Source: Candidatus Fibrimonadales bacterium (GTDB lineage: Bacteria; Fibrobacterota; Fibrobacteria; Fibrobacterales; Fibrobacteraceae). From it: 7,542 nt of DNA. Below are positions 1 through 5,993 of the stretch, piece by piece. Positions within the stretch are counted from its first letter, which is position 1; the number at the start of each line of letters is the position of its first letter. The notes beneath the pieces were generated by a model. It did not search any database, was not told the origin of the DNA, and worked only from the letters and a program-made list of their open reading frames with translations. The DNA is taken from contig WRMM01000084.1 in assembly GCA_009777135.1 (NCBI GenBank), positions 1 through 7,542 of the forward strand. Reading direction: 5' to 3'. The position numbers were made by a program, and so were the translations under genes.

Positions 1-80
1 GGAATGCTAATATAAACGCTAATTGAAAATAAAAACGCTGAACGCAATGCTTTTTTGCGCAAACAAAGCCACCTATTATA

Positions 81-115
81 AGTTCTCCATTCTCCATTCT
101 CAACTCTCAACTCTC
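81..115 (-). repeat. Five tandem 7-base repeats (GAGAGTT/GAGAATG type) abutting the hppA stop codon
   Basis: Read on the minus strand directly after the TAA stop (118-116), the sequence splits exactly into GAGAGTT, GAGAGTT, GAGAATG, GAGAATG, GAGAACT, with no interruption. The array begins at the base after the stop, so it is the start of the hppA 3' untranslated region. The same heptamer type reappears after the stop codon at 6589-6591. By itself this copy does not form a hairpin, because all five units point the same way. Bases 1-80, further downstream of hppA, hold no gene I can support; an imperfect palindrome around 49-69 is too weak to call a terminator. Confidence 0.85.
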
Positions 116-2413
116 TTATCGTAGCAATCCCATAATCACTTCGCTGTATTTCACAATCAATCCCGAAAATACAACGCTTACCATTGTCATTAGCTTCATT
201 AAGATGTTCAATGCGGGACCAGCGGTGTCTTTGAAAGGGTCGCCCACGGTGTCGCCTGTTACAGCGGCTTTGTGAGTTTCAGAGCCTTTGCCGCCTAGAT
301 TGCCCTTCTCTATGAATTTCTTTGCATTGTCCCATGCGCCGCCCGAATTGTTCAGCATGGTTGCCAAGGCAAAGCCTGTTGCCAAACTGCCAGCCAAAAG
401 CCCGAACACGCCAGGAACGCCTAAAATCAACCCTACCAAAATCGGAGTTACAACCGCCATCATAGACGGCAAAATCATTTCTCTTTGAGCGCCAGCCGTG
501 CTGATTGCAACGCAGCGAGCATAGTCCGGCTTGCCCGTTCCATCCATAATGCCTTTTATTTCTCTGAACTGGCGGCGAACTTCTTCTACCATTGCGCCCG
601 CAGCTCTGCCCACCGCTTGAATGCTCATGGAGCAGAAAAGGAAAGACATCATTGCGCCAATAAACAAACCGCAAAGAAGCATTGGGTTCATCAAGGTTAA
701 ATTATACGCAGTCAAAAAATCGGATATGTTGGCATTTTGCGCAACCAAGCCTACAAGAATACCGTCTTCATTTATTGCTCTGGTGCCTTCCACGATTTTG
801 CTGTTCGGGAATTTTTCCAAAAGTTTTTCTGCGGAAATTGCAAATTCAATTGTGCCTACTTTGAAAGTTCCGCCTGCATCGGCGGCAAAATTGCCAAGCC
901 AATGCTTCACTTCTTCTATGTATGCGGCAAGGAGCGCGATTGCGGTTAAAGCGGCAGAGCCAATGGCAAAGCCTTTTCCTGTTGCGGCTGTGGTGTTGCC
1001 CAGCATGTCAAGCTCGTCTGTGCGTTTACGAACTTCCGGCGGAAGCCCGCTCATTTCTGCGTTTCCGCCAGCGTTGTCTGCTATTGGTCCAAAGGCATCG
1101 GTTGCAAGGGTAATGCCAAGCGTGGAGAGCATTCCAACTGCGGCAAAACTAACGCCATAAAGCCCAAGCGATAAATCGCTGAAACCGCCTGCAAATCCAA
1201 ATGCCAAAAGAATGCCTGCAACAACGCAGAAAACAGGTGCGCCCGTGCTTTTCATTCCAACCGCTATGCCTTCTATTATCGTGGTAGCGTGCCCAAGCTT
1301 TGCCTGCTCCGCTATGCCTTTGGTTGGCTTGTAAATATCCGAAGTATAATATTCAGTTGATTGCCCTATCAGCACTCCAACTATTAAGCCCGATACAACC
1401 GAGCCAAAAATTCCCCACGGTATTATGCCAAAATGTGCAAGAGCCGCAACCGCCGCCAAAATCATAATTGAGCTGCTCAAGGTTCCTGTCAAAAGCGAGC
1501 GCAAAAGATTTTTAGCGTTTGCCTCTTCTTTTGTGCGAACAAGTATTATTCCTGCTATTGAAAATATAATTCCAAGCGCGGCAACGAGCATTGGGGCAAG
1601 GATGGCTTCAATTCCAAATTGAGGCAATGCAGCGCCTAAGGCGGCAGTTGCCAAAATAGAACCGCAGTAGCTCTCATACAAATCAGCTCCCATTCCTGCA
1701 ACGTCCCCAACGTTGTCCCCAACATTATCAGCTATGGTAGCTGGGTTGCGAGGATCGTCTTCGGGAATGCCAGCTTCTACCTTGCCTACAAGGTCTGCTC
1801 CTACATCTGCTGCCTTAGTGTAAATACCGCCGCCAACGCGGGCAAACAGGGCTTGAACGCTAGCTCCCATTCCAAATGTTATCATCACCGTGGTTATTTC
1901 CACCAATTTTTGCTTTTCTGTGTAGCCAACGCCAAAACCTAATATATTATTATCAAAAATGTAGGTTAGCAATATAAACCAAGCCGCTATATCCAGCAAG
2001 CCGAAACCCACAACCACAAGCCCCATCACAGCTCCACTGCGAAACGCAATTTGCAATGCGCTGTTCAAGCTTTGCATAGCTCCGTTCGCCGTTCTTGCGC
2101 TGGCTTGGGTCGCTGTTTTCATGCCCAAAAAGCCGCACAAACCAGAAAAGAAACCGCCAGTTAAAAACGCTATTGGAACAAAGGGATTCTGAATACCTGC
2201 CGCAGCAAGCACTGCCAAAACAATGAATAAAATCACGAACACTATTGAAACAGTTTTATACTGCTGTTTGAGGTAAGCCATAGCTCCTTCTCTAACATAC
2301 TGGGCTATTTCTTTCATTTTTTGGTTGCCCTCTGATTTTTTCATCATATTTTTGTAAAAAACAAAGGCAAAGATGAGCGCAAGTATCGAGGAAGCGAGAA
2401 TAAACCAAATCAT
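116..2413 (-). CDS. hppA: Membrane-bound K+-dependent, probably Na+-pumping, pyrophosphatase
   Basis: A 765-aa polytopic inner-membrane pump that hydrolyses pyrophosphate and exports cations. The family signature is clear. The pyrophosphate-binding motif DVGADLVGKVE is at residues 203-213, followed by the acidic NVGDNVGDVAGMGADL stretch (230-245). A second acidic loop (GPIADNAGGNAEMSG) is at 442-456 and the C-terminal DTVGDPFKDTAGPALNIL block at 721-738. In the GNTTAATGKG motif, Ala476 and Gly479 replace the Lys/Thr of K+-independent enzymes, so it should need K+. Glu247 in DLYESY sits where Na+-pumping relatives such as the Thermotoga enzyme have their glutamate. Residues about 500-568 form an extended loop making it longer than typical ~700-730-aa homologues. 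The first Met is chosen because it opens the first membrane helix. No Shine-Dalgarno is visible. The gene stands alone, divergent from the neighbouring Rpn gene. Identity is certain; ion specificity (Na+ versus Na+/H+) is inference. Confidence 0.98.
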   Translation of the reverse strand: MIWFILASSILALIFAFVFYKNMMKKSEGNQKMKEIAQYVREGAMAYLKQQYKTVSIVFVILFIVLAVLAAAGIQNPFVPIAFLTGGFFSGLCGFLGMKTATQASARTANGAMQSLNSALQIAFRSGAVMGLVVVGFGLLDIAAWFILLTYIFDNNILGFGVGYTEKQKLVEITTVMITFGMGASVQALFARVGGGIYTKAADVGADLVGKVEAGIPEDDPRNPATIADNVGDNVGDVAGMGADLYESYCGSILATAALGAALPQFGIEAILAPMLVAALGIIFSIAGIILVRTKEEANAKNLLRSLLTGTLSSSIMILAAVAALAHFGIIPWGIFGSVVSGLIVGVLIGQSTEYYTSDIYKPTKGIAEQAKLGHATTIIEGIAVGMKSTGAPVFCVVAGILLAFGFAGGFSDLSLGLYGVSFAAVGMLSTLGITLATDAFGPIADNAGGNAEMSGLPPEVRKRTDELDMLGNTTAATGKGFAIGSAALTAIALLAAYIEEVKHWLGNFAADAGGTFKVGTIEFAISAEKLLEKFPNSKIVEGTRAINEDGILVGLVAQNANISDFLTAYNLTLMNPMLLCGLFIGAMMSFLFCSMSIQAVGRAAGAMVEEVRRQFREIKGIMDGTGKPDYARCVAISTAGAQREMILPSMMAVVTPILVGLILGVPGVFGLLAGSLATGFALATMLNNSGGAWDNAKKFIEKGNLGGKGSETHKAAVTGDTVGDPFKDTAGPALNILMKLMTMVSVVFSGLIVKYSEVIMGLLR

Positions 2414-2423
2414 AATAATAGAG

Positions 2424-2434
2424 AATATAGTAAT
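2424..2434 (-). promoter_or_regulatory. Promoter-like box ATTACTATATT just upstream of hppA
   Basis: On the minus strand ATTACTATATT lies exactly 10 nt before the hppA ATG. The identical 11-mer lies 10 nt before the PASTA gene ATG (3931-3941), and a one-base variant lies before the first Rpn gene. TATATT or TACTAT inside it could be a -10 box. If so, transcription would begin only a few bases before the ATG, consistent with the absence of a Shine-Dalgarno. No convincing -35 is visible on this side. The function is inferred from recurrence and position. Confidence 0.45.
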
Positions 2435-2452
2435 CGCTGATTAAGTCGCTTT

Positions 2453-2565
2453 GGGTTTGGGGTATGGGGTATAGGGTATGGGGAATTTCACAAAAAACGG
2501 CTTAAATTCGCTAAAAACGGCATATTTTTGCATCGCCCATACCCCAAACCCCATACCCCATACCC
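2453..2565. repeat. Inverted pair of GGGGTAT/GGGGTTT heptamer arrays in the hppA/rpn divergent region
   Basis: The G-rich arm (2453-2483) has five G-tracts of 3-4 separated by TTT, TAT, TATA, TAT. The C-rich arm (2536-2565) is its inverted counterpart, pairing at 27 of 30 positions. The 52-bp A+T-rich centre (2484-2535) contains AAAAACGGC twice, 20 nt apart. The arms could extrude as a cruciform, or the G-rich strand of either arm could fold into a G-quadruplex. The last part of the right arm plus its flank (2541-2574) is an exact 34-nt repeat of 3882-3915. The element fills most of the 189-bp space between the two divergent genes, so it lies upstream of both. Confidence 0.85.
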
Positions 2566-2585
2566 AAGCATTGAGTTAACCATCA

Positions 2586-2596
2586 ATTACTATTTT
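2586..2596 (+). promoter_or_regulatory. Promoter-like box ATTACTATTTT just upstream of the first Rpn gene
   Basis: ATTACTATTTT differs by one base from the ATTACTATATT boxes before hppA and the PASTA gene, and ends 6 nt before the ATG at 2603. It follows the repeat end and a TTGAGTTAAC stretch (2571-2580), which resembles the TTGATTAATC seen at 3912. The spacing of about 14 nt is short for a canonical -35/-10 pair. There is no Shine-Dalgarno before the ATG. Confidence 0.35.
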
Positions 2597-2602
2597 ATCT
2601 AA

Positions 2603-3430
2603 ATGCTCATCGCCAACCCCATTTACGATTCTGCTTTCAAGCACCTGCTTGAGAACCAGCACGTGGCAAAGTTTTTCATAGGAACGCTGCTGAACAAACG
2701 TATAATATCAATATCTCCTCGCTCACCGGAGCGCACATACATAGACCCTAAAGACCAGGAGCTTAAACTGCTCCGCATGGATTTCACAGTAGAGATAGAA
2801 ACCCAAAGCGGCGAGAAGCAGAAAGCAATAATTGAGATGCAAAAATCAGACAAGCTTGGCACGGATGTAGGTCGCTTTCGCAAATATCTGGGGCGCGAAT
2901 ATATGTCTGATACCATCCCCATAATTTCCATTTACGTTTTAGGCTTTTCTCTTCCTCGCATAGAAACCGCCTGCCTGCGGATAGGCCGCAGCTATTACGA
3001 TTTAATCGAGGACAAAAAGCTTGACGCCATAAGCGACTTTGCCGAGCGCCTAACCCACGACTGCTACATAGTCCAAGTTCCTCGCATTCAGCCTCGCTTG
3101 AAAACAACTTTGGACAGGCTTCTTTCCGTATTTGAGCAAAAGAATTTCACGGACAAAACAGAATCCGACAAGAATTACACCTACCCCATAAGCGATGCGG
3201 GGGTCAAGGAGATGACCGACATTCTGCATTACCTAAGCACAGACCCTGAGGCACGCAAGGAACTTGACAATGAGCGTTACTACCGCGAATACGTAGAGGA
3301 ATCCTTTGGCGATTTGTACCGCGAGATAGAGGAAAAAAGCAGAACCATAGACGCAAAAGATGCCGAAATTGCCAGCAAGGATGCCGAACTTGCGGAATTA
3401 AAAAAAAAATTGGAAAAATACGAGGGTTAA
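2603..3430 (+). CDS. Rpn-family recombination-promoting nuclease / PD-(D/E)XK transposase-like protein
   Basis: 275 aa, full length for the family often annotated as Rpn or PD-(D/E)XK nuclease family transposase. These proteins are DNA endonucleases linked to RecA-independent recombination, and some act in phage defence. The N-terminal NPIYDSAFKHLLEN is characteristic. The nuclease core shows Asp60 (RMDF) and Glu78-x-Gln80 (IIEMQ), where Gln takes the place of the textbook Lys, as is usual in this family. The tail (about 240-275) is a charged coiled coil with repeating DAE units (KDAEIASKDAEL). The start follows an ATTACTATTTT box by 6 nt and has no Shine-Dalgarno; an upstream start is not evident. 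The gene is flanked on both sides by palindromic repeats and is not in an operon. In-frame Met204 is preceded by a G/A-rich run (see findings). The family call is firm; activity and targets are unknown. Confidence 0.9.
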   Translation: MLIANPIYDSAFKHLLENQHVAKFFIGTLLNKRIISISPRSPERTYIDPKDQELKLLRMDFTVEIETQSGEKQKAIIEMQKSDKLGTDVGRFRKYLGREYMSDTIPIISIYVLGFSLPRIETACLRIGRSYYDLIEDKKLDAISDFAERLTHDCYIVQVPRIQPRLKTTLDRLLSVFEQKNFTDKTESDKNYTYPISDAGVKEMTDILHYLSTDPEARKELDNERYYREYVEESFGDLYREIEEKSRTIDAKDAEIASKDAELAELKKKLEKYEG

Positions 3431-3455
3431 TTATAGGACTCTGATTTACTCGCTT

Positions 3456-3563
3456 GGGACAAGGGACAAGCGATGTGCAAATCTACGTTATTTGGGACAT
3501 GATTTTTAAATAATCATGTCCCATGTCCCAGCCAATGTAGCTCCACATATCGCTTGCTCCATG
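3456..3563. repeat. Nested palindromic repeat built on GGGACAA/GGGACAT heptamers
   Basis: Starting 25 nt after the Rpn stop, GGGACAA occurs twice in tandem (3456-3469). Further in, TGGGACATGATT (3493-3504) pairs perfectly with AATCATGTCCCA (3512-3523) over a 7-nt loop, and CATGTCC occurs twice in tandem (3515-3528). The outer arms CAAGCGATGTG (3467-3477) and CACATATCGCTTG (3544-3556) pair with a 2-nt insertion, and CTACGTT (3483-3489) matches the inverse of CAATGTAG (3533-3540). The whole is an imperfect palindrome of about 108 bp. It could act as a transcription terminator or mRNA-end structure for the Rpn gene, but there is no typical U-tract after the stem. Confidence 0.75.
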
Positions 3564-3654
3564 TTCCATAGCGTTGATTAACCAATGTTTAGGGTATGGG
3601 CAAACGCATCTAAATTTTGGCAAAATACGACAAATATTCATTGCAATGTTGCAA

Positions 3655-3810
3655 TTCGTTGCGAATGGGCGAAATATTTTTCGCCCCTACGGCGTTGATT
3701 GTGGACGGATTATTATTGCGTTTATCCCGAATATGACAAATGCCGACACGAAAAATACCAAATGACACGCCCGTGTAGGGGCGAAAAATCTTTCGCCCAT
3801 TCGCAACGAA
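3655..3810. repeat. Inner inverted repeat, 36-bp arms 35/36 identical
   Basis: The arms 3655-3690 and 3775-3810 are inverse complements except at one position. Each arm is itself a small hairpin: a GGGCGAA...TTCGCCC stem ends in the CCTAC/GTAGG side. The 84-bp centre (3691-3774) shows no gene. Translated in one frame the arm reads NGRKIFRPY or NGRNIFRPY, a peptide I recall from spurious hypothetical proteins in unrelated genomes, so this is probably a widespread palindromic repeat rather than coding DNA. Similarity of the flanking TGTTGCAA/TTGCAACAT segments extends the match outward with gaps. Confidence 0.85.
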
Positions 3811-3843
3811 CCTCCGCAACATCGCAACGAACGTCTGCAACAT
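3802..3843. repeat. Two tandem copies of a 21-bp unit
   Basis: 3802-3822 and 3823-3843 both read CGCAACGAACnTCnGCAACAT and differ at two positions. The unit overlaps the end of the inner inverted repeat. A diverged inverse copy is at about 3646-3661 (ATGTTGCAATTCGTTG), so the right arm seems to have gained a duplication after the palindrome formed. Confidence 0.85.
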
Positions 3844-3911
3844 CCCAATATCCACAGAAATACCGTTTGCCCAAACCCCAAACCCCAAACCCCATACCCC
3901 ATACCCAAGCA

Positions 3912-3941
3912 TTGATTAATCAACGTTTACATTACTATATT
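3912..3941 (+). promoter_or_regulatory. Candidate promoter for the PASTA-TPR-LolB operon at the edge of the repeat element
   Basis: TTGATT (3912-3917), within the right terminal repeat of the MITE-like element, and TATATT (3936-3941) are 18 nt apart and resemble -35 and -10 boxes. TATATT is part of ATTACTATATT (3931-3941), identical to the box before hppA and likewise 10 nt from the ATG. Transcription would start within about 5 nt of the ATG at 3952. No Shine-Dalgarno is present. If real, the repeat supplies the -35 region of an operon of resident genes. Confidence 0.5.
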
Positions 3942-3951
3942 ACCTCAACAA

Positions 3952-4701
3952 ATGAAATTTGTCCCGAATTTTTTGAATCGCAGACCAATGCTTTTTGCCA
4001 TTGTTTTTTGGGTATTTGCGGTGCCTGCTATTGCAGCTGTCATAAACTGGGTGGTTATGCCTGTTACAGCGGGTCGCTTAACAAAAACATTGCCTGTGCC
4101 AAACGTTGTGGATTTATCGGCGGATGAGGCTGAGGCCGTTTTGAAAAGGGCTGGCTTGAACGCAAAATGGGCAAAAGAGGGCAGGTATAGCAGCGAAATT
4201 GCAGCAAATAATGTGCTGATTCAAATGCCGATAGCTGGCAGAACGGTAAAAGAAAGCAGAACTGTTTTTTTAACGCTTTCCAAAGGCAGGCAAGAGGTGC
4301 AAATCCCCGATTTGCGCGGAGTGAGCCTAAGGCAGGCAGAAATTTCTCTGCAAAGGCTTGAACTTGTGCTTGGCTCAAAGATAGAAGGCGCGCACACAGC
4401 TATTCCAAGAGGGGTGGTTATTCGCACAGAACCTGAAGCGGGCAGCAAAGCGCGCATAGGTTCGCGAGTAAATATAATAGTATCTTCGGGTAATAGCTCG
4501 GGAAAGGTTTTGCTGCCAAATTTGCGTGAAATGTCGCTGGGCAGAGCAATGGCAGTCATAGATTCTTTGGGGCTAACGTTAGGCAACGTAACAAACATGC
4601 CGTCAGAAGACAAACTGCCCAACACGGTTTTAACATTGAATCCAATGCCAGGAGAATATTTGGAACCTGGAACAACAATAGACCTAACGGTAGCGGAGTA
4701 G
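3952..4701 (+). CDS. Membrane-anchored protein with three PASTA domains
   Basis: 249 aa. A short basic N-terminus (KFVPNFLNRR) precedes one hydrophobic segment at about 13-36, predicting an N-in, single-pass inner-membrane protein with the rest in the periplasm. Three PASTA repeats follow: about 46-111 (LPVPNVVDLS to LTLSKG), 115-179 (VQIPDLRGVSL to NIIVSSG) and 186-248 (VLLPNLREMSL to DLTVAE). Each opens with the VPN/IPD/LPN-L signature and ends in a VxLxVS-type strand. PASTA domains bind peptidoglycan fragments or act as spacers in Ser/Thr kinases and penicillin-binding proteins. Here neither a kinase nor a transpeptidase domain is present, so the protein is a stand-alone PASTA protein, probably tied to the cell wall. 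It is the first gene of an operon: the TPR gene starts 6 nt after its stop. The start has no Shine-Dalgarno but suits the membrane anchor. The domain call is firm; the role is unknown. Confidence 0.92.
   Translation: MKFVPNFLNRRPMLFAIVFWVFAVPAIAAVINWVVMPVTAGRLTKTLPVPNVVDLSADEAEAVLKRAGLNAKWAKEGRYSSEIAANNVLIQMPIAGRTVKESRTVFLTLSKGRQEVQIPDLRGVSLRQAEISLQRLELVLGSKIEGAHTAIPRGVVIRTEPEAGSKARIGSRVNIIVSSGNSSGKVLLPNLREMSLGRAMAVIDSLGLTLGNVTNMPSEDKLPNTVLTLNPMPGEYLEPGTTIDLTVAE
4695..4698 (+). promoter_or_regulatory. Ribosome binding site GGAG for the TPR lipoprotein gene
   Basis: GGAG directly precedes the PASTA stop codon TAG (4699-4701) and lies 9 nt before the ATG at 4708. It fixes that start and suggests translational coupling, in contrast to the first gene of the operon, which has no such site. 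Confidence 0.7.
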
Positions 4702-4707
4702 CAGAGA

Positions 4708-5973
4708 ATGGAAAAGACGGCAATTCTGAAAATCTTGATTATTTTGGGTATTCTTATCCAGACAATCTCCTGCGCAAGCAGGCCGGCGCCTGTTACCGAT
4801 GTGGCAGATTCTGCTAAAATTCAAGAAGCGCCTAAAATCAATATGGCAGAGGAGCTTGCTAAAATAGATACCTTGCTAAAAGCAGACACTCCGAATGTAG
4901 ATGCTGCTCATGGTCTTTTTTTGCTTGCTTTGGATTTGATTGAAGCGGATAGGATTATTTTAGCGGAATTGGCTTACAAAAAAGCGCTTGCCAATGACCC
5001 TGAAAGCTATTTTTTGCTGGGCGAGCTTATAAAGATTTTATTGAGGCAGTCTAAAATAGACGAGGCTTTCCCTTTGCTAAAGCTTGCTGTGCAAAGTCCA
5101 AAAGCCACGGCAGATAATTTTCTCTTTGCTGCCAGACTTTATAAAGAAAGCGGAGCTTTAGACAGCGCAAGGATATATTATAAAAAATCGCTGGAAAAAA
5201 TGGGTGATAATTATCCTGTTTTATTTGAGTATGCGCAGTTATTGGAATTTTTGCTAAGGACTTCGGAATTTAAAGAAGACGAATTGGAATCCAATAAGAT
5301 TGCTCACGAGCTTAAAGATATTTTTGACATTTTGCTTGCGGAGCTAGACTATCCATCGCTCCTTTTGCAGGAGCAGCTTCGCCTCTATCAAAAAACAGAC
5401 GTGCCAGATTCTGTGACTGCGCATTTGCTGGGCGAGGCGTTTAGGGCAAAGGGACTAGAATATTCCATATATGGGCTTTTGCAGGCGGAGATTTTAACTT
5501 CTTTGAAAAAGTACAGCGAAGCGAATGAAGTTTTGCTGACCATATTTTTTATGGATTCTTTGGGAGGAAATTCCTCTGCGATAGCACTTAGAATAGCCCA
5601 TAATTTTGAGCTTATGAACAATGTGACCACAGCTATAGTCTGGCTTGAGCAGCTTTTGTCGCGAGAGCCAGAAAATCATATTGCAATGAATAATTTGGGT
5701 TACATGCTAATTGACCGCGACTTGGATGTAGAAAAAGGCATAACTCTAGTTGACAAAGCCCTAGTGCTTTCTCCAGAAGAACAATCTTATTTAGATTCCA
5801 AAGCTTGGGGTCTTCACAAAATTGGCAAACACAAAGAAGCCTTAGAAATTCTAGAAAAACTAGCCGCCGCCGGCATGGACGTAAAAGAGCTATGGGAACA
5901 CTTAGCAGCAGTCTGCGAAGCCTTGAATTTAGAAGAAAAAGCAAAAGAATACAGATCAAAAATCAAGGATTAG
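4708..5973 (+). CDS. TPR-repeat lipoprotein
   Basis: 421 aa. A lipoprotein signal sequence (ILKILIILGILIQTISC) ends at Cys22. The box TISC has Thr rather than the usual Leu at -3 but is otherwise acceptable. After a short linker the protein is all-helical with tetratricopeptide repeats. The clearest are near 68-98, 136-167, 323-356 (NNLGYMLIDRDLDVEKGITLVDKALVLSPE) and 358-388 (DSKAWGLHKIGKHKEALEILEKL), with a degenerate last helix pair to 421. The NNLGY...DSKAWGLHK arrangement is the type seen in envelope TPR proteins encoded beside lolB in many proteobacteria. It is likely a membrane-anchored scaffold for protein-protein contacts. It lies 6 nt after the PASTA gene and 6 nt before a LolB-like gene. 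Its signal sequence is nearly duplicated in that next gene. The TPR and lipoprotein calls are firm; the partner is unknown. Confidence 0.92.
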   Translation: MEKTAILKILIILGILIQTISCASRPAPVTDVADSAKIQEAPKINMAEELAKIDTLLKADTPNVDAAHGLFLLALDLIEADRIILAELAYKKALANDPESYFLLGELIKILLRQSKIDEAFPLLKLAVQSPKATADNFLFAARLYKESGALDSARIYYKKSLEKMGDNYPVLFEYAQLLEFLLRTSEFKEDELESNKIAHELKDIFDILLAELDYPSLLLQEQLRLYQKTDVPDSVTAHLLGEAFRAKGLEYSIYGLLQAEILTSLKKYSEANEVLLTIFFMDSLGGNSSAIALRIAHNFELMNNVTTAIVWLEQLLSREPENHIAMNNLGYMLIDRDLDVEKGITLVDKALVLSPEEQSYLDSKAWGLHKIGKHKEALEILEKLAAAGMDVKELWEHLAAVCEALNLEEKAKEYRSKIKD

Positions 5974-5979
5974 GGCATT

Positions 5980-5993
5980 ATGGGGTATGGGGA
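5980..5993 (+). repeat. Two GGGGTAT-type heptamers spanning the start codon of the LolB-like gene
   Basis: The sequence ATGGGGT ATGGGGA begins with the start codon of the LolB-like gene and encodes MGYG. It is the same heptamer that makes up the intergenic arrays at 2453-2565 and 3870-3906. The second ATG (5987-5989) is in another frame and ends after four codons (ATG GGG ATA TTC TGA), so only the first ATG leads to the full protein. Confidence 0.7.

Larger units (their letters stand above)
3572..3925. mobile_element. MITE-like non-coding element with imperfect terminal inverted repeats
   Basis: The left end (3572-3600, CGTTGATTAACC...AGGGTATGGG) is the inverse of the right end (3898-3925, CCCATACCC...TTAATCAACG) at 26 of 29 aligned positions, including one gap. 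Inside the termini, the left arm has GGGTATGGGCAAACG, whereas the right arm carries an expanded array of six C-tracts (3870-3906) before the matching CGTTTGCCC, so heptamer copy number differs between arms. The interior holds a second inverted repeat (3655-3810) and a 21-bp tandem duplication. There is no transposase gene, and I see no clear target-site duplication. It could be a non-autonomous mobile element or a composite of older palindromic repeats. Together with the preceding palindrome it accounts for nearly all of the 521 bp between the Rpn and PASTA genes. Confidence 0.55.

Noticed and set aside
49..69. Intrinsic terminator for hppA
   Set aside because: The palindrome is imperfect, its symmetrical centre leaves almost no loop, and no U-tract follows on the minus strand.
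279..1160. Long open frames inside hppA on both strands (for example 279-674 minus and 621-1160 plus)
   Set aside because: They overlap an unmistakable pyrophosphatase in another frame, have no recognisable domain and no ribosome binding site; they are shadows of its codon bias.
2623..3107. Minus-strand frames opposite the first Rpn gene
   Set aside because: Antisense shadows of a well-supported gene, with no domain or start signal.
2453..3906. CRISPR array or telomere-like end
   Set aside because: The repeats are 7-bp units without spacers, and there are no cas genes. The TTTGGGG resemblance to telomeric repeats is superficial, since the arrays are internal and paired in opposite orientation.
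3574..3923. Small open frames on both strands in the 3431-3951 gap (starting MINQCLG.. or MLGYGVWG..)
   Set aside because: They are translations of the inverted repeats: mirror-image starts come from the two termini and the NGRKIFRPY/NGRNIFRPY peptides from the two inner arms. No start signal supports them.
3699..4127. 142-codon plus-strand frame overlapping the start of the PASTA gene
   Set aside because: Runs through the repeat and then out of frame across the PASTA membrane segment; composition is repeat-derived.
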